NCBI GenBank assembly: GCA_900318685.1
Contig: ONLL01000009.1
Coordinates: 1 to 64,000, forward strand
Origin: an uncultured Prevotellaceae bacterium
GTDB lineage: Bacteria; Bacteroidota; Bacteroidia; Bacteroidales; Bacteroidaceae
Length of the DNA: 64,000 nt
Direction of reading: 5' to 3'
Positions within the stretch are counted from its first letter, which is position 1. Each line of letters starts with the position of its first letter. This document shows, in pieces, positions 25,773 through 35,112 of this stretch. The position numbers were made by a program, and so were the translations under genes. Under the pieces are notes generated by a model. The model had not been told where the DNA came from, ran no database searches, and worked only from the letters and a program-made list of their open reading frames with translations.

Positions 25773-26557
25773 GCAAGCGTGGCCTGTCGCATCTCCTTGA
25801 GCAGGTTGCTGGCGAAGATAAAGTCGGTGAGGCGCTGGTTGGTGGAGTGCATCACCTCAGCCGACACGCCCTGCCACTCCTTGCGCCCCTCGTGGATGAA
25901 GAGGATATTCTCGCCGATGCCCATCACAGAGTTCATGTCGTGGGTGTTGATGATGGTGGTCATCTGATATTCATGCGTTATGCTGTGCAACAGCTCGTCG
26001 ATGACAAGGCTGGTCTTGGGGTCAAGGCCCGAATTAGGTTCATCGCAGAAGAGATACTTCGGATTGAGGGCGATGGCCCGGGCGATGGCCACACGCTTCT
26101 GCATGCCTCCTGAGATCTCGCCCGGATACTTGCTGTCGGCATCGACCAGGTTGACGCGCGCCAGACAGTCCTGCGCCCTGCGCTGCCGTTCCCTGAGCGT
26201 CATCGACGAGAACATGTCAAGCGGAAACATCACATTCTCGAGCACCGTCAGCGAGTCGAAGAGCGCCGCACTCTGGAAGATCATGCCCATCTCGCGCCGC
26301 ATCTGCACCTTCTCACGCTTCGACATGGCCACGAAGTCGCGCCCGTCGTAGAGCACCTGTCCGCTTGTAGGCTCGAGCAGGCCCACGAGATTCTTCATGA
26401 GCACCGTCTTGCCGCTGCCGCTTCGACCGATGATGAGGTTGGTGATGCCGTCGGCGAAGACCGTCGAGATGTCGCTGAGCACCTCTTTCGTGCCCATCAG
26501 CTTGCCGTCGGGCCCATATTCCTCGAAGCTCTTATAGAGGTTTTTGACTTCAATCAT
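25754..26557 (-). CDS. mlaF: MlaF-like ABC transporter ATPase
   Basis: ATPase of the MlaFEDB-type phospholipid transporter between inner and outer membranes. The 267-residue protein has Walker A IIGRSGSGKTVLMKNL, the signature ISGGMQKRVAIARA and Walker B YLFCDEPNSGLDP, with the DPKTS extension typical of this family. It overlaps mlaE by 4 bases. No MlaD (MCE) gene follows; the next gene is convergent, so the substrate-binding subunit must be encoded elsewhere. Confidence 0.92.
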   Translation of the reverse strand: MIEVKNLYKSFEEYGPDGKLMGTKEVLSDISTVFADGITNLIIGRSGSGKTVLMKNLVGLLEPTSGQVLYDGRDFVAMSKREKVQMRREMGMIFQSAALFDSLTVLENVMFPLDMFSSMTLRERQRRAQDCLARVNLVDADSKYPGEISGGMQKRVAIARAIALNPKYLFCDEPNSGLDPKTSLVIDELLHSITHEYQMTTIINTHDMNSVMGIGENILFIHEGRKEWQGVSAEVMHSTNQRLTDFIFASNLLKEMRQATLAQPSNS

Positions 26558-27300
26558 GACAACAGTTGTGTTAGGAAGACATCGCTGAAGAGAATGAGCA
26601 CGCTCGACGAGACGACGGCGTTGGTCGAGGCCTTACCCACGTTGACGCTGCCCCCCTCGACGGTATAGCCGCAGTAGGCAGGCACGCTGCTGATGATGAA
26701 GGCGAAGAACTGGCTCTTGATGATCGACATCCACAGGAACCAGGGCACGAAGTCGTGCTGCAGGCCCACGGTGAGGTCGTCGGGAGGCATGATATGGCCG
26801 ATATAAGCCGTTCCGTAAGCCCCCAGCACGCCCATCGCCGACGAGAAGATGACGAGGAAGGGCATGATGGTGAGCAGGCCCAGAATCTTGGGCAGGATGA
26901 GGTAGCAGGCCGAGTTCACGCCCATGATGTCGAGCGCATCGATCTGCTGCGTGACGCGCATCGTGCCCAGCTCCGAAGCGATGTTCGAGCCCACCTTGCC
27001 TGCCAGGATGAGACACATGATCGACGACGAGAACTCGAGCAGCATGATCTCGCGCGTGGTGTATCCTGCCACCCAGCGCGGCATCCAGGGCGACTCGATG
27101 TTCATCTTCATCTGGATGCAGATCACGGCTCCGATGAAGAACGAGATGAGCAGCACGATACCTATGGAGTTGACGCCCAGTTGCGCCATCTCCTTGACGT
27201 ACTGCTTCCAAAACATGCGCATGCGCTCAGGCACTGAGAACGTGCGACCCATCAGCAGCAGGTAGCGTCCAAACGTGGTGAGATACCGTTGGATAAACAC
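26554..27300 (-). CDS. mlaE: MlaE-like permease
   Basis: Membrane permease of the Mla-type lipid transporter. Motifs are QLGVNSIGIVLLISFFIGAV, then GKVGSNIASELGTMRVTQQIDALDIMGVNS, the hallmark MlaE cytoplasmic helix region, and several membrane spans to the C-terminus. I prefer a GTG start at 27300 (VFIQRYLTTFGRYLLLMG...). The longer frame to 27366 would start upstream of the -7 box at 27331-27323 and adds an unlikely peptide, while the first ATG inside (27252) would trim the conserved GRYLLLMGR block. Confidence 0.88.
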   Translation of the reverse strand: MFIQRYLTTFGRYLLLMGRTFSVPERMRMFWKQYVKEMAQLGVNSIGIVLLISFFIGAVICIQMKMNIESPWMPRWVAGYTTREIMLLEFSSSIMCLILAGKVGSNIASELGTMRVTQQIDALDIMGVNSACYLILPKILGLLTIMPFLVIFSSAMGVLGAYGTAYIGHIMPPDDLTVGLQHDFVPWFLWMSIIKSQFFAFIISSVPAYCGYTVEGGSVNVGKASTNAVVSSSVLILFSDVFLTQLLS

Positions 27301-27322
27301 TTCGCAGATCGATTGTTGTGGT

Positions 27323-27331
27323 GCAAAGGTA
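27323..27331 (-). promoter_or_regulatory. -7 box for mlaEF
   Basis: Minus-strand TACCTTTGC, 22 bp before the proposed GTG start, implying a very short leader. Confidence 0.6.
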
Positions 27332-27401
27332 CGCATTAAAAACGAGTGCAGGCAGGCAGTTTGCATTTTTTAACCACACCTAAACGTATTTAACGGACAT
27401 C

Positions 27402-27440
27402 CATGAGACATATAGAAAAATACATGAGACATATAGAAAA
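27402..27440. repeat. Direct repeat upstream of the FAS1-SusCD locus
   Basis: CATGAGACATATAGAAAA occurs twice (27402-27419 and 27423-27440), period 21 bp or two helical turns. It lies 64-102 bp upstream of the -7 box at 27504, a good position for an activator site. It could also be another iterated-word array. Confidence 0.7.
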
Positions 27441-27503
27441 GTCGCCAATACAATTTAGAAAAGCTATTAAACATTCTTATACGCGCGATAGGCAAAAATG
27501 CCG

Positions 27504-27512
27504 TACCTTTGC
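27504..27512 (+). promoter_or_regulatory. -7 box of the FAS1-SusCD locus
   Basis: TACCTTTGC, 35 bp before the first gene. No TTTG is found at the expected -33 position, suggesting dependence on an activator. Confidence 0.6.
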
Positions 27513-27547
27513 ACCCAGAAACCAAAATATAATAATCACTTACACGT

Positions 27548-30088
27548 ATGAACAACAAACGACAGACCTGCAAGCGCAGTCGGCAATGGATGCTGGCCGT
27601 CGCCGGCGTGCTCCTGGGCAGTGCCTGGCTGTCGTCATGCTCGCAGTATGACCTCGACGAAAAGACACCCGAGGGGTGGGGATCGAGTATCTACAGCTGG
27701 CTCGACGAGCAAGGCAACTACACCAACACAGTGCGCATGATCAACGACCTTGGCTACAAGGAAGTGCTGGCCAAAACCGGTTCGAAGACGCTGTTCGTGG
27801 CCGACGACGACGCCTACGAGCGCTTCTACCGCAACAACCCATGGGGTGTGAGCAGCTACGAGCGGCTGAGCACCTCGCAGAAGAAACTGCTGCTCTTCGG
27901 CAGCATGATGGACAACTCGATGCAGCTCAACAGCCTGCCCAGCGTCGAAGGCACGCCTCCCAGGGAGGGCGAGTGCATGCGCCGCTTCGCATCGAGCACG
28001 CCTTTCGACTCAGTACCCATCCTCACGGCCAGCCAGATGCCTGACAACGCCTACTGGCGCCGCTACCGCGAGTCGGGCAAGACAATGGTGTGCATGACCG
28101 ACAACAGCACCGTCCCCCTGGTGCAGTTCATCGAGAAGCAGCTCGTCAACAAGCGCATCACCAACAGCGACTACGACTTCATCTACAACAATACCACGCA
28201 CCGTCAAGCCGGCGACGCCAGCATCAACGGCGTGCAGGTGGAGCAGCCCAACATCAAGTGCTCGAACGGTTTCATCCACAAGATGGGCGAAGTCATCACC
28301 CCGCTGCCCAACATGGCCGAGCTGCTCAGGCAGAAGCCCAACGTGAGCCTGTTCAACCACCTGCTGGAGCGCTTCTGCGCACCCTACCCCCTCGACCAGG
28401 CCACCACCACGCAATACAACTACCTCTACGACACCAACGTCGACACCGTCTTCCAGAAGCGGTTCTTCTCGGAGAAGTCGCAGAACGGCGCGGCCATCAA
28501 CCAGACGCCCGACCGCGGCCCTGTGAACGGCCAGCTGAAGTACGACCCTGAGTGGAACGCCTACTATGCAGGCCTCAACGACCAGGAGGGCAACATCGTC
28601 ATGCAGCGCGACATGGCCGTGATGATGGTGCCCAGCGACGACGCCCTCAACGCCTATTGGAACGAGGGTGCAGGCAAGGTGCTGCGCGACTACTACGGCT
28701 CGTGGGACAACGTGCCCGACGACGTCGTGTCGAAGCTGCTCAACAACAACATGCTCTCGTCGTTCATCGGCAGCGTGCCTTCGAAGTTCTCCAACATCCT
28801 CAACGATGCCAACGACCCGATGGGCGTAGAGGTGGAAGCCATCGACAGCGTCTGGCTGGGATGCAACGGAGCCGTCTACCTCACCAACCGCGTCTACTCG
28901 CCTACCGCCTACGTCAGCGTCAGCTTCCCGGCACTCATCAACGAGACGATGCGCATCCTCTACTGGGGCATCGAGCAGCTGCAGTACAACGTCTACCTCA
29001 ACTCGCTCAACAGCTACTATAGCTTCTTCATCCCCACCAACGGGGCCCTGCTGCAGTATATCGACCCCTGTTCCTACGGCAAGAGCAGCACACAGCTCAT
29101 GCGCTTCCACTACGACGCCACGAAGGTCAACAAGACTGAGCGCGTGTGGGCAAGCCTGTGGAACTACGACCCGCAGACGGGCGAGCTGGGCGACTCCATC
29201 GGCCGCGTGACCGACTACAACATCATACGCAACCGCCTGAAGGATATCCTCGACACGCATATCGTCATCGGCAACGTCGAGGACGGACACACCTACTACC
29301 GCACCAAGGGAGGCACTGAGATACGCGTCAACAACCCGAAGGCCGGTGCCGCAGGAATGACCGTCGAAGGCAGCTACCAGGCCAACGAGGGACAGCCCGC
29401 AAAGGTGAGCTACGTCTACGACCAAACCGACGGCGGCAACGGCAAGAGCTACATCCTCGACGCGGAGCCCATCATGGGAACCCGCCAGACCGTGCGCGAC
29501 GTGCTCGCACAGCATGAGGAGTTCTCCAAGTTCCTCGAGCTCATGGACGGCAGCGGACTCTTCGAGCAGATTCACCTCAACCGCAATGCTGCTCCCGGAC
29601 AGAACATCGCATCGTTCAACACCTACCACTACACCGTCTACGTGCCCTCCAACGAGAGCATCGAGGCGCTGCAGCGCGCAGGCAAGCTCTCGTCGTGGGA
29701 GAAGGTCGATGCCTATGAGGAAGAAGGCAACATCACCGCCAAGACGCGCGACTCGCTGCAGATCGTCAACTTCCTCAAGTATCACATCCAGGACAACGCA
29801 CTCTTCATCGGAGCCGAGCCCGAGAGCGGCGACTTCGAAACAGCAGTCATCGACCCCTCGACCGAGCGCTTCTATCGCGTCAGCGCACGACTCGAGGACG
29901 ACGGCATCACACTTGTCGACCATGCAGGCAACCAGCGCAGGGTGGTCACCAGCAACCCGCAGCTCTACAACCTCATGGCGCGCGAGTACCTCTATTCCGA
30001 GAGCGACGCGTCGCGTGCGAACAATATTGAAACAAGCTCGTCGGCAGTTATCCACCTGATTAACGAACCGCTCCTAATTGAACAATGA
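27548..30088 (+). CDS. Large FAS1 (fasciclin) domain lipoprotein
   Basis: An 846-residue lipoprotein (signal ending LLGSAWLSSCSQ, lipidated Cys near residue 31). Several FAS1-like modules are visible through the pattern of a TLFVADDDAYERF / VMMVPSDDALNAYW / SFFIPTNGALLQYI / TVYVPSNESIEALQ strand-helix block near the start of each. The last module has the long H2-type helix region (SLQIVNFLKYHIQDNALFIG) and ends SSAVIHLINEPLLIEQ. FAS1 modules mediate adhesion or ligand binding, so a surface or outer-membrane location is likely. It is the first gene of a seven-gene locus and is followed 4 bp later by susC. Codon use is strongly biased to C/G-ending codons, like the next genes. Confidence 0.82.
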   Translation: MNNKRQTCKRSRQWMLAVAGVLLGSAWLSSCSQYDLDEKTPEGWGSSIYSWLDEQGNYTNTVRMINDLGYKEVLAKTGSKTLFVADDDAYERFYRNNPWGVSSYERLSTSQKKLLLFGSMMDNSMQLNSLPSVEGTPPREGECMRRFASSTPFDSVPILTASQMPDNAYWRRYRESGKTMVCMTDNSTVPLVQFIEKQLVNKRITNSDYDFIYNNTTHRQAGDASINGVQVEQPNIKCSNGFIHKMGEVITPLPNMAELLRQKPNVSLFNHLLERFCAPYPLDQATTTQYNYLYDTNVDTVFQKRFFSEKSQNGAAINQTPDRGPVNGQLKYDPEWNAYYAGLNDQEGNIVMQRDMAVMMVPSDDALNAYWNEGAGKVLRDYYGSWDNVPDDVVSKLLNNNMLSSFIGSVPSKFSNILNDANDPMGVEVEAIDSVWLGCNGAVYLTNRVYSPTAYVSVSFPALINETMRILYWGIEQLQYNVYLNSLNSYYSFFIPTNGALLQYIDPCSYGKSSTQLMRFHYDATKVNKTERVWASLWNYDPQTGELGDSIGRVTDYNIIRNRLKDILDTHIVIGNVEDGHTYYRTKGGTEIRVNNPKAGAAGMTVEGSYQANEGQPAKVSYVYDQTDGGNGKSYILDAEPIMGTRQTVRDVLAQHEEFSKFLELMDGSGLFEQIHLNRNAAPGQNIASFNTYHYTVYVPSNESIEALQRAGKLSSWEKVDAYEEEGNITAKTRDSLQIVNFLKYHIQDNALFIGAEPESGDFETAVIDPSTERFYRVSARLEDDGITLVDHAGNQRRVVTSNPQLYNLMAREYLYSESDASRANNIETSSSAVIHLINEPLLIEQ

Positions 30089-30092
30089 CACT

Positions 30093-33000
30093 ATGAATAC
30101 GAAGCGAATACTGATAGGCCTGGCGCTTATCATCTTCCATTTTTCATCCAGCGTAGCACAGCAGGCAGGCGACATCATCAGCGGAACGGTGTCCGACGAC
30201 TTCGGCCCCGTGATGATGGCCAACGTCGTGGAGATCGACGCCGCCAACCGTATCGTCGCCTCTGCCGTGACCGATATGAGCGGAAACTTCTCCTTCAAGC
30301 TGAAGAATCCCAAGGACAAGCTGCGCGTCACCTATGTGGGCTATAAGACCGTCACCCTACCCTTCAACAAAACGAAGTACGCCATCAAGCTGCAGGATGC
30401 CACCCAGATCCAGAACGTGACCATCACCGCCACCAAGCGCTCAGGTGGATCGGGCCTCTCCATTCCCGTCGATGAGATCTCAACCGCCCAGCAGAGCATC
30501 AACATGAGCGAGTTCGAAGGACTGTCGATGACCACCGTCGACGAAGCCCTGCAGGGACGTATCGCAGGTCTCGACATCGTGGCCAACTCAGGTAACCTCG
30601 GAGCAGGCACATCGATGCGCCTGCGTGGTGTATCGAGCATCAACGGCTCGAGCGAGCCACTCATCGTCGTCGACGGCAACGTCTGGGAGACCAATACCAA
30701 CGACTTCGACTTCTCGTCGGCCAACGAGGAGAAGTTCGCAGAGCTGCTCAACGTCAACCCTGACGACATCGAGAGCATCTCCGTCCTCAAGGATGCCGCC
30801 GCTACGGCCATCTGGGGATCGCAGGGCTCCAACGGTGTCATCGAGATCAAGACCAAGCGAGGCACACGCGGAAAGACCAGCGTCGACTACAGCTTCCGCC
30901 TGACTGCCACACACCAGCCCAACGGCTACAAGCTGCTCAACGGCGACGAGTACACCATGCTGCTCAAGGAGGAATACTTCAACCCCTCGATGAGCGACGT
31001 GGCCAGCAACATCCAGGAGCTGAACTACAACCCCTCCTTCGCCGAGTACGAGATGTACAACAACAATACCGACTGGCTCGAGCAGGTCAAGAAGACCGGA
31101 TGGCGACAGAACCACTACCTCGCACTCAGCGGCGGCGGTGAGAAGGCTCACTTCCGCGTGGGTGCCGGCTACGACCACGAGACGGGATCCATCATCGAGC
31201 AGCAGCTCGACCGCTTCACCTCGCGCGTCAACCTCGACTACTTCGTCAGCGACCGCATCAAGATCGAGACCAACATCGCCCTCACCTACACCAAGAACCA
31301 CAAGAACAACGGCGACCTGCTCTCCATCGCCTACGTCCGCATGCCCAACCTCTCGATCTTCGAGCAGGACAAGATGGGCATCGACCAGGACGACTACTAC
31401 TCGATGCTGCCAACGGTCAGCTCATCGCTGCGCGACCAGCTCAACCACAAAAACCCCGTGGCACTGGCCAAGCTCGCCAAGAGCAATGAGACCAGCTACA
31501 ACATCACGCCCGAGTTCAAGCTGCGCTACGACCTGCTGGGCATCGACAACGACCACTCACGCCTCAACTACGAAGGCAAGGTAGTATTCAACATCTTCAA
31601 TAGGTACAACGATAATTTCATGCCCCTCTCGCTCAGCACGACGGGATGGAACGACACAGGCAGCAACAGCACTTCGTCGGATATGTCGAAGAGCCTGGGC
31701 GTCACCACCACCCACACGCTGACCTTCACGCCGGTGTTCCGCAACCGCGACCACTCGCTGACGATGATGCTGCGCGGACAGCTCACCAGCGGCACCTCTT
31801 CGTCGCAGAACACCTCAGCATGGGGATTGCCCAGCGGAACCATCCAGAGCACAGCCGCCGAGGGCATCATCAACAACATGTCGACTGGCAGCGGCCAGTG
31901 GCGCAGCATGTATTTCACCTACTCCGCCCACTATGCGTACAAAGGACGCTACATGGCCGACTTCTCAGTACGCCGCGACGGAAGCACCAAGTTCGGCGAC
32001 GACCAGCGCTGGGGCAACTTCCCCGCACTCTCGCTGCGATGGAACATCAGCCGCGAGCCCTGGTTCCAGAAGGCGCTGCCCTTCATCTCGATGCTCTCCA
32101 TCCGTCCGGGTTGGGGTATCGTAGGTAAGCAGCCGGGAGCCGAAGCCCTCTACTACAGTAAGTACCGCAACGGCGCAGGATACCTGGGCGAAGGCAGCGT
32201 CTATCCCCAGAACATCCAGCTCAACAACCTGAAGTGGGAGCAGAAGGAGACCTACAACATCGGTGCCGACTTCGGTTTCTTCAACGAGCGCATCACGGGT
32301 AACGTCGAGCTGTACTGGCAGTACACCACCGACCTGCTGATGTCCTCACGAGGCATTCCCACATCATCCGGCTATGAGACGCTGGCTTACCAGAATGTGG
32401 GCGACATGAAGAACGTCGGTTGGGAGTTCAACCTCAACGGCAACCAGATCATCAAGGCCGGCAAGTTCTCAGCCGACTTCAACATCACCTTCGCCAACAA
32501 CAAGAACCAGATCACGGCGATGGACGAGACCTGTCTGGCAAGCCTCAACAAGGAGTTCAACCGCTCCAACGGCTCCTACCTCACCCGCGTAGAGCTCAAC
32601 ACCGCACTCGGAAGCATCTACGGATTCCGCTACAAGGGCGTCTATCAGTACAGCGACTACTCGCCCGAGGAGATTCACGGCGTCAGCGGTCCCAATGCCC
32701 CTGTGGCACGCGACAAGGAAGGGAATGTCATCCTCGACGAGAACCGCATGACCAAGCCCATGATGTTCTGCGCAGGAAGCGTGAACTATGAGTTCCGAGG
32801 CGGCGACGCCATCTACGAGGATATCAACGCCGACGGACAGATCAACGAGCTCGACATCGTCTACCTGGGTTCCTCGCTGCCTAAGTTCACTGGCGGCTTC
32901 GGATTCAAGTTCCACTGGGGACGCCTCACCTGGAACAACCAGTTCAACTTCCGCTACGGCAACAAGATCATCAACCAGGCACGCATGGAGGTCGAGAAGA

Positions 33001-33368
33001 TGTACGACAACAACAACCAGAGCCGCGCCGTCAACTGGCGCTGGCGCGTCGAGGGCGACATCACTGAGATTCCTCGCGCTCTGCGTCAGACAGGTTACAA
33101 CTGGCTGGGCAGCGACCGCTTCGTGGAGGACGGATCGTTCATCCGTCTGAACTACTCACAGCTCAGCTATTCACTGCCCTCGAAGACCATCAAGAAGTGG
33201 GGACTCACACAGCTCTCCTTCCACGTCTCGGCCAACAACCTCTTCGTGCTGACCAAGTACTCAGGCGCCGACCCCGAGGTGGGCTACGGATCGATGGGCA
33301 TCGTCACCGACAATGCCAAGACCCCGCGTGCGAAGTCCTTCACAGGTGGCATCACCATACGTTTTTAA
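30093..33368 (+). CDS. SusC-like TonB-dependent outer membrane transporter
   Basis: A TonB-dependent transporter of about 1091 residues. It has a signal peptide (MNTKRILIGLALIIFHFSSS), then a carboxypeptidase-regulatory-like domain (ISGTVSDDFGPVMMANVVEI), a plug with MRLRGVSSINGSSEPLIVVDG and ESISVLKDAAATAIWGSQG, then a beta-barrel ending in the outer-membrane signature SFTGGITIRF. The ATG at 30093 is preferred over an upstream TTG at 30078 that would overlap the previous gene. Paired with the following SusD. The substrate is unknown; no glycosidase is nearby. Confidence 0.93.
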   Translation: MNTKRILIGLALIIFHFSSSVAQQAGDIISGTVSDDFGPVMMANVVEIDAANRIVASAVTDMSGNFSFKLKNPKDKLRVTYVGYKTVTLPFNKTKYAIKLQDATQIQNVTITATKRSGGSGLSIPVDEISTAQQSINMSEFEGLSMTTVDEALQGRIAGLDIVANSGNLGAGTSMRLRGVSSINGSSEPLIVVDGNVWETNTNDFDFSSANEEKFAELLNVNPDDIESISVLKDAAATAIWGSQGSNGVIEIKTKRGTRGKTSVDYSFRLTATHQPNGYKLLNGDEYTMLLKEEYFNPSMSDVASNIQELNYNPSFAEYEMYNNNTDWLEQVKKTGWRQNHYLALSGGGEKAHFRVGAGYDHETGSIIEQQLDRFTSRVNLDYFVSDRIKIETNIALTYTKNHKNNGDLLSIAYVRMPNLSIFEQDKMGIDQDDYYSMLPTVSSSLRDQLNHKNPVALAKLAKSNETSYNITPEFKLRYDLLGIDNDHSRLNYEGKVVFNIFNRYNDNFMPLSLSTTGWNDTGSNSTSSDMSKSLGVTTTHTLTFTPVFRNRDHSLTMMLRGQLTSGTSSSQNTSAWGLPSGTIQSTAAEGIINNMSTGSGQWRSMYFTYSAHYAYKGRYMADFSVRRDGSTKFGDDQRWGNFPALSLRWNISREPWFQKALPFISMLSIRPGWGIVGKQPGAEALYYSKYRNGAGYLGEGSVYPQNIQLNNLKWEQKETYNIGADFGFFNERITGNVELYWQYTTDLLMSSRGIPTSSGYETLAYQNVGDMKNVGWEFNLNGNQIIKAGKFSADFNITFANNKNQITAMDETCLASLNKEFNRSNGSYLTRVELNTALGSIYGFRYKGVYQYSDYSPEEIHGVSGPNAPVARDKEGNVILDENRMTKPMMFCAGSVNYEFRGGDAIYEDINADGQINELDIVYLGSSLPKFTGGFGFKFHWGRLTWNNQFNFRYGNKIINQARMEVEKMYDNNNQSRAVNWRWRVEGDITEIPRALRQTGYNWLGSDRFVEDGSFIRLNYSQLSYSLPSKTIKKWGLTQLSFHVSANNLFVLTKYSGADPEVGYGSMGIVTDNAKTPRAKSFTGGITIRF

Positions 33369-33392
33369 CTGAGAACAAAGACATCAAGTATT

Positions 33393-35087
33393 ATGACTAC
33401 CAAGAAATATAACATCAGCAGAATTGTGATGAGCCTGGCACTGGGCACAGCACTCACCAGCTGCTCCGACTTCCTCGATATCCTGCCCATGAACGACGTG
33501 GTGCTGGAGAACTACTGGACGGAGAAGGCCGATGTCACCAGCGAGATGAACAGCTGCTACGAGACGCTCGAACATAGCGACGCGCTCACTCGTATGGCCG
33601 TCTGGGGAGAGATGCGCAGCGACAACATCCGCATGGGAGCCAGCGTGCCCAACGACATCAACGAGATTCTCAAGGAGAACCTGCTGCCTTCCAATCCCTA
33701 TTGCAACTGGGCAAAGATCTATGAGTGCATCAACCGTTGCAACATTCTCTGCCACTATGCACCCATCGTGCAGGCCCTCGACCCCAACTATACCGAGGAC
33801 GAGATGAGAGCCAATATCGCCGAAGCCACCACGCTGAGGTCGCTGGCTTACTTCTACCTCATCCGCACCTTCCGCGATGTGCCCTACACCTCTAAACCCA
33901 GCATCGACGACACCCAGCAGTATGTGTTGCCTGCCACTCCGTTCAACGACGTTCTCGACTCGCTCATCAGCGACCTCGAGCGTGTGAAGGGCGATGCCGT
34001 CAGGCGCTACTACACCGACGACAGCAGCAATGCCTACCAGAACTCATGCCGCATCACCCGATGGGCCGTCTATGCACTCCTGGCCGACCTCTACCTCTGG
34101 CGCGGCGACTGGGATCAGGCCATACACTACTGCGACCTCGTCATCGACTTCAAGCGGCAGCAGTACCAGGAAATGCTCGAGCGTGAGGGCAATGTCAACA
34201 ACATCGACCTCATCGACAGCATTCCCATGATCCTCACCAAACCCATAGGAACGACCGACTGCGGCAATGCCTACAACGAGATCTTCGGCACGGGCAACTC
34301 CTTCGAGAGCATCTTCGAGCTCTACTTCAACTCTACGCAGAGCCAGAAGAACACCTGGGTGAGCAGCTTCTACGGCAACAACAATAACGTGGTGGGACAA
34401 CTCTCGGCTCCCGACTTCCTCTTCAAGGATGTGGCTACGGGTTCCAACAACGTGTTCAAGCGCACCGACGGACGCGCCTACGAGGCCAGCGAGCTCTCCA
34501 GCTCACGCTACGCCATCACGAAGTACGCTCGCCGCACCGTCACCTACTCTACACGCAACGTCACTACCGAGAAGGACCTCAACCTCTCGTCATCACGACG
34601 CGCCAGCGAAGATGCCAACTGGATCTTCTACCGCCTCAGCGATATGATTCTCATCAAGGCCGAGGCTCTCATCGAGCGCGCACAGGAAGGTGACTTCGAC
34701 GCTGCCTTCGCACTCATCGACATAGTCAACAAGCGAGCCAACGATGCCGTCAACGGCATGCGCTCCAGCACCCTCAACAAGGCCGACTACGCCGACTCGA
34801 AGGCTGCGATGGAAGGCCTCGTGCTCGAGGAGCGTCAGCGTGAGTTCCTCTTCGAAGGCAAGCGCTGGTTCGACCTGGTGCGCTTCGCCCGTCGCGACGG
34901 CGACAACTCGCGTCTCATCAACCTTGCTTCGCGCAAATACCTCGAGAACGTGAACGCCATCAAGATCAAGCTGGCCGATCCCAACATCATCTACTTCCCA
35001 TACGCCAAGAGCGAGCTGAAGGTCAACCCGCTGCTCAAGCAGAACCCGGCCTTCACCACTGGCGAGGACTCTGAGCTCAACAGATAG
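33393..35087 (+). CDS. SusD/RagB-family surface lipoprotein
   Basis: A 564-residue SusD-family lipoprotein (signal ending ALTSCSDFLDI). It has the four-TPR fold landmarks: NPYCNWAKIYECINRCNIL, EATTLRSLAYFYLIRTFRDVPY, RWAVYALLADLYLWRGDWDQA, and the C-terminal EERQREFLFEGKRWFDLVRF. It forms the lid of the SusC transporter encoded 24 bp upstream and binds ligand at the cell surface. Confidence 0.93.
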   Translation: MTTKKYNISRIVMSLALGTALTSCSDFLDILPMNDVVLENYWTEKADVTSEMNSCYETLEHSDALTRMAVWGEMRSDNIRMGASVPNDINEILKENLLPSNPYCNWAKIYECINRCNILCHYAPIVQALDPNYTEDEMRANIAEATTLRSLAYFYLIRTFRDVPYTSKPSIDDTQQYVLPATPFNDVLDSLISDLERVKGDAVRRYYTDDSSNAYQNSCRITRWAVYALLADLYLWRGDWDQAIHYCDLVIDFKRQQYQEMLEREGNVNNIDLIDSIPMILTKPIGTTDCGNAYNEIFGTGNSFESIFELYFNSTQSQKNTWVSSFYGNNNNVVGQLSAPDFLFKDVATGSNNVFKRTDGRAYEASELSSSRYAITKYARRTVTYSTRNVTTEKDLNLSSSRRASEDANWIFYRLSDMILIKAEALIERAQEGDFDAAFALIDIVNKRANDAVNGMRSSTLNKADYADSKAAMEGLVLEERQREFLFEGKRWFDLVRFARRDGDNSRLINLASRKYLENVNAIKIKLADPNIIYFPYAKSELKVNPLLKQNPAFTTGEDSELNR

Positions 35088-35112
35088 TCAACTCAATAAA
35101 ACGAAAACGGAT

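Noticed and set aside
28010-30055. 681-codon open frame opposite the first FAS1 gene
   Set aside because: Val/Glu/Asp-rich mirror frame; the opposite strand has a signal peptide and FAS1 modules.
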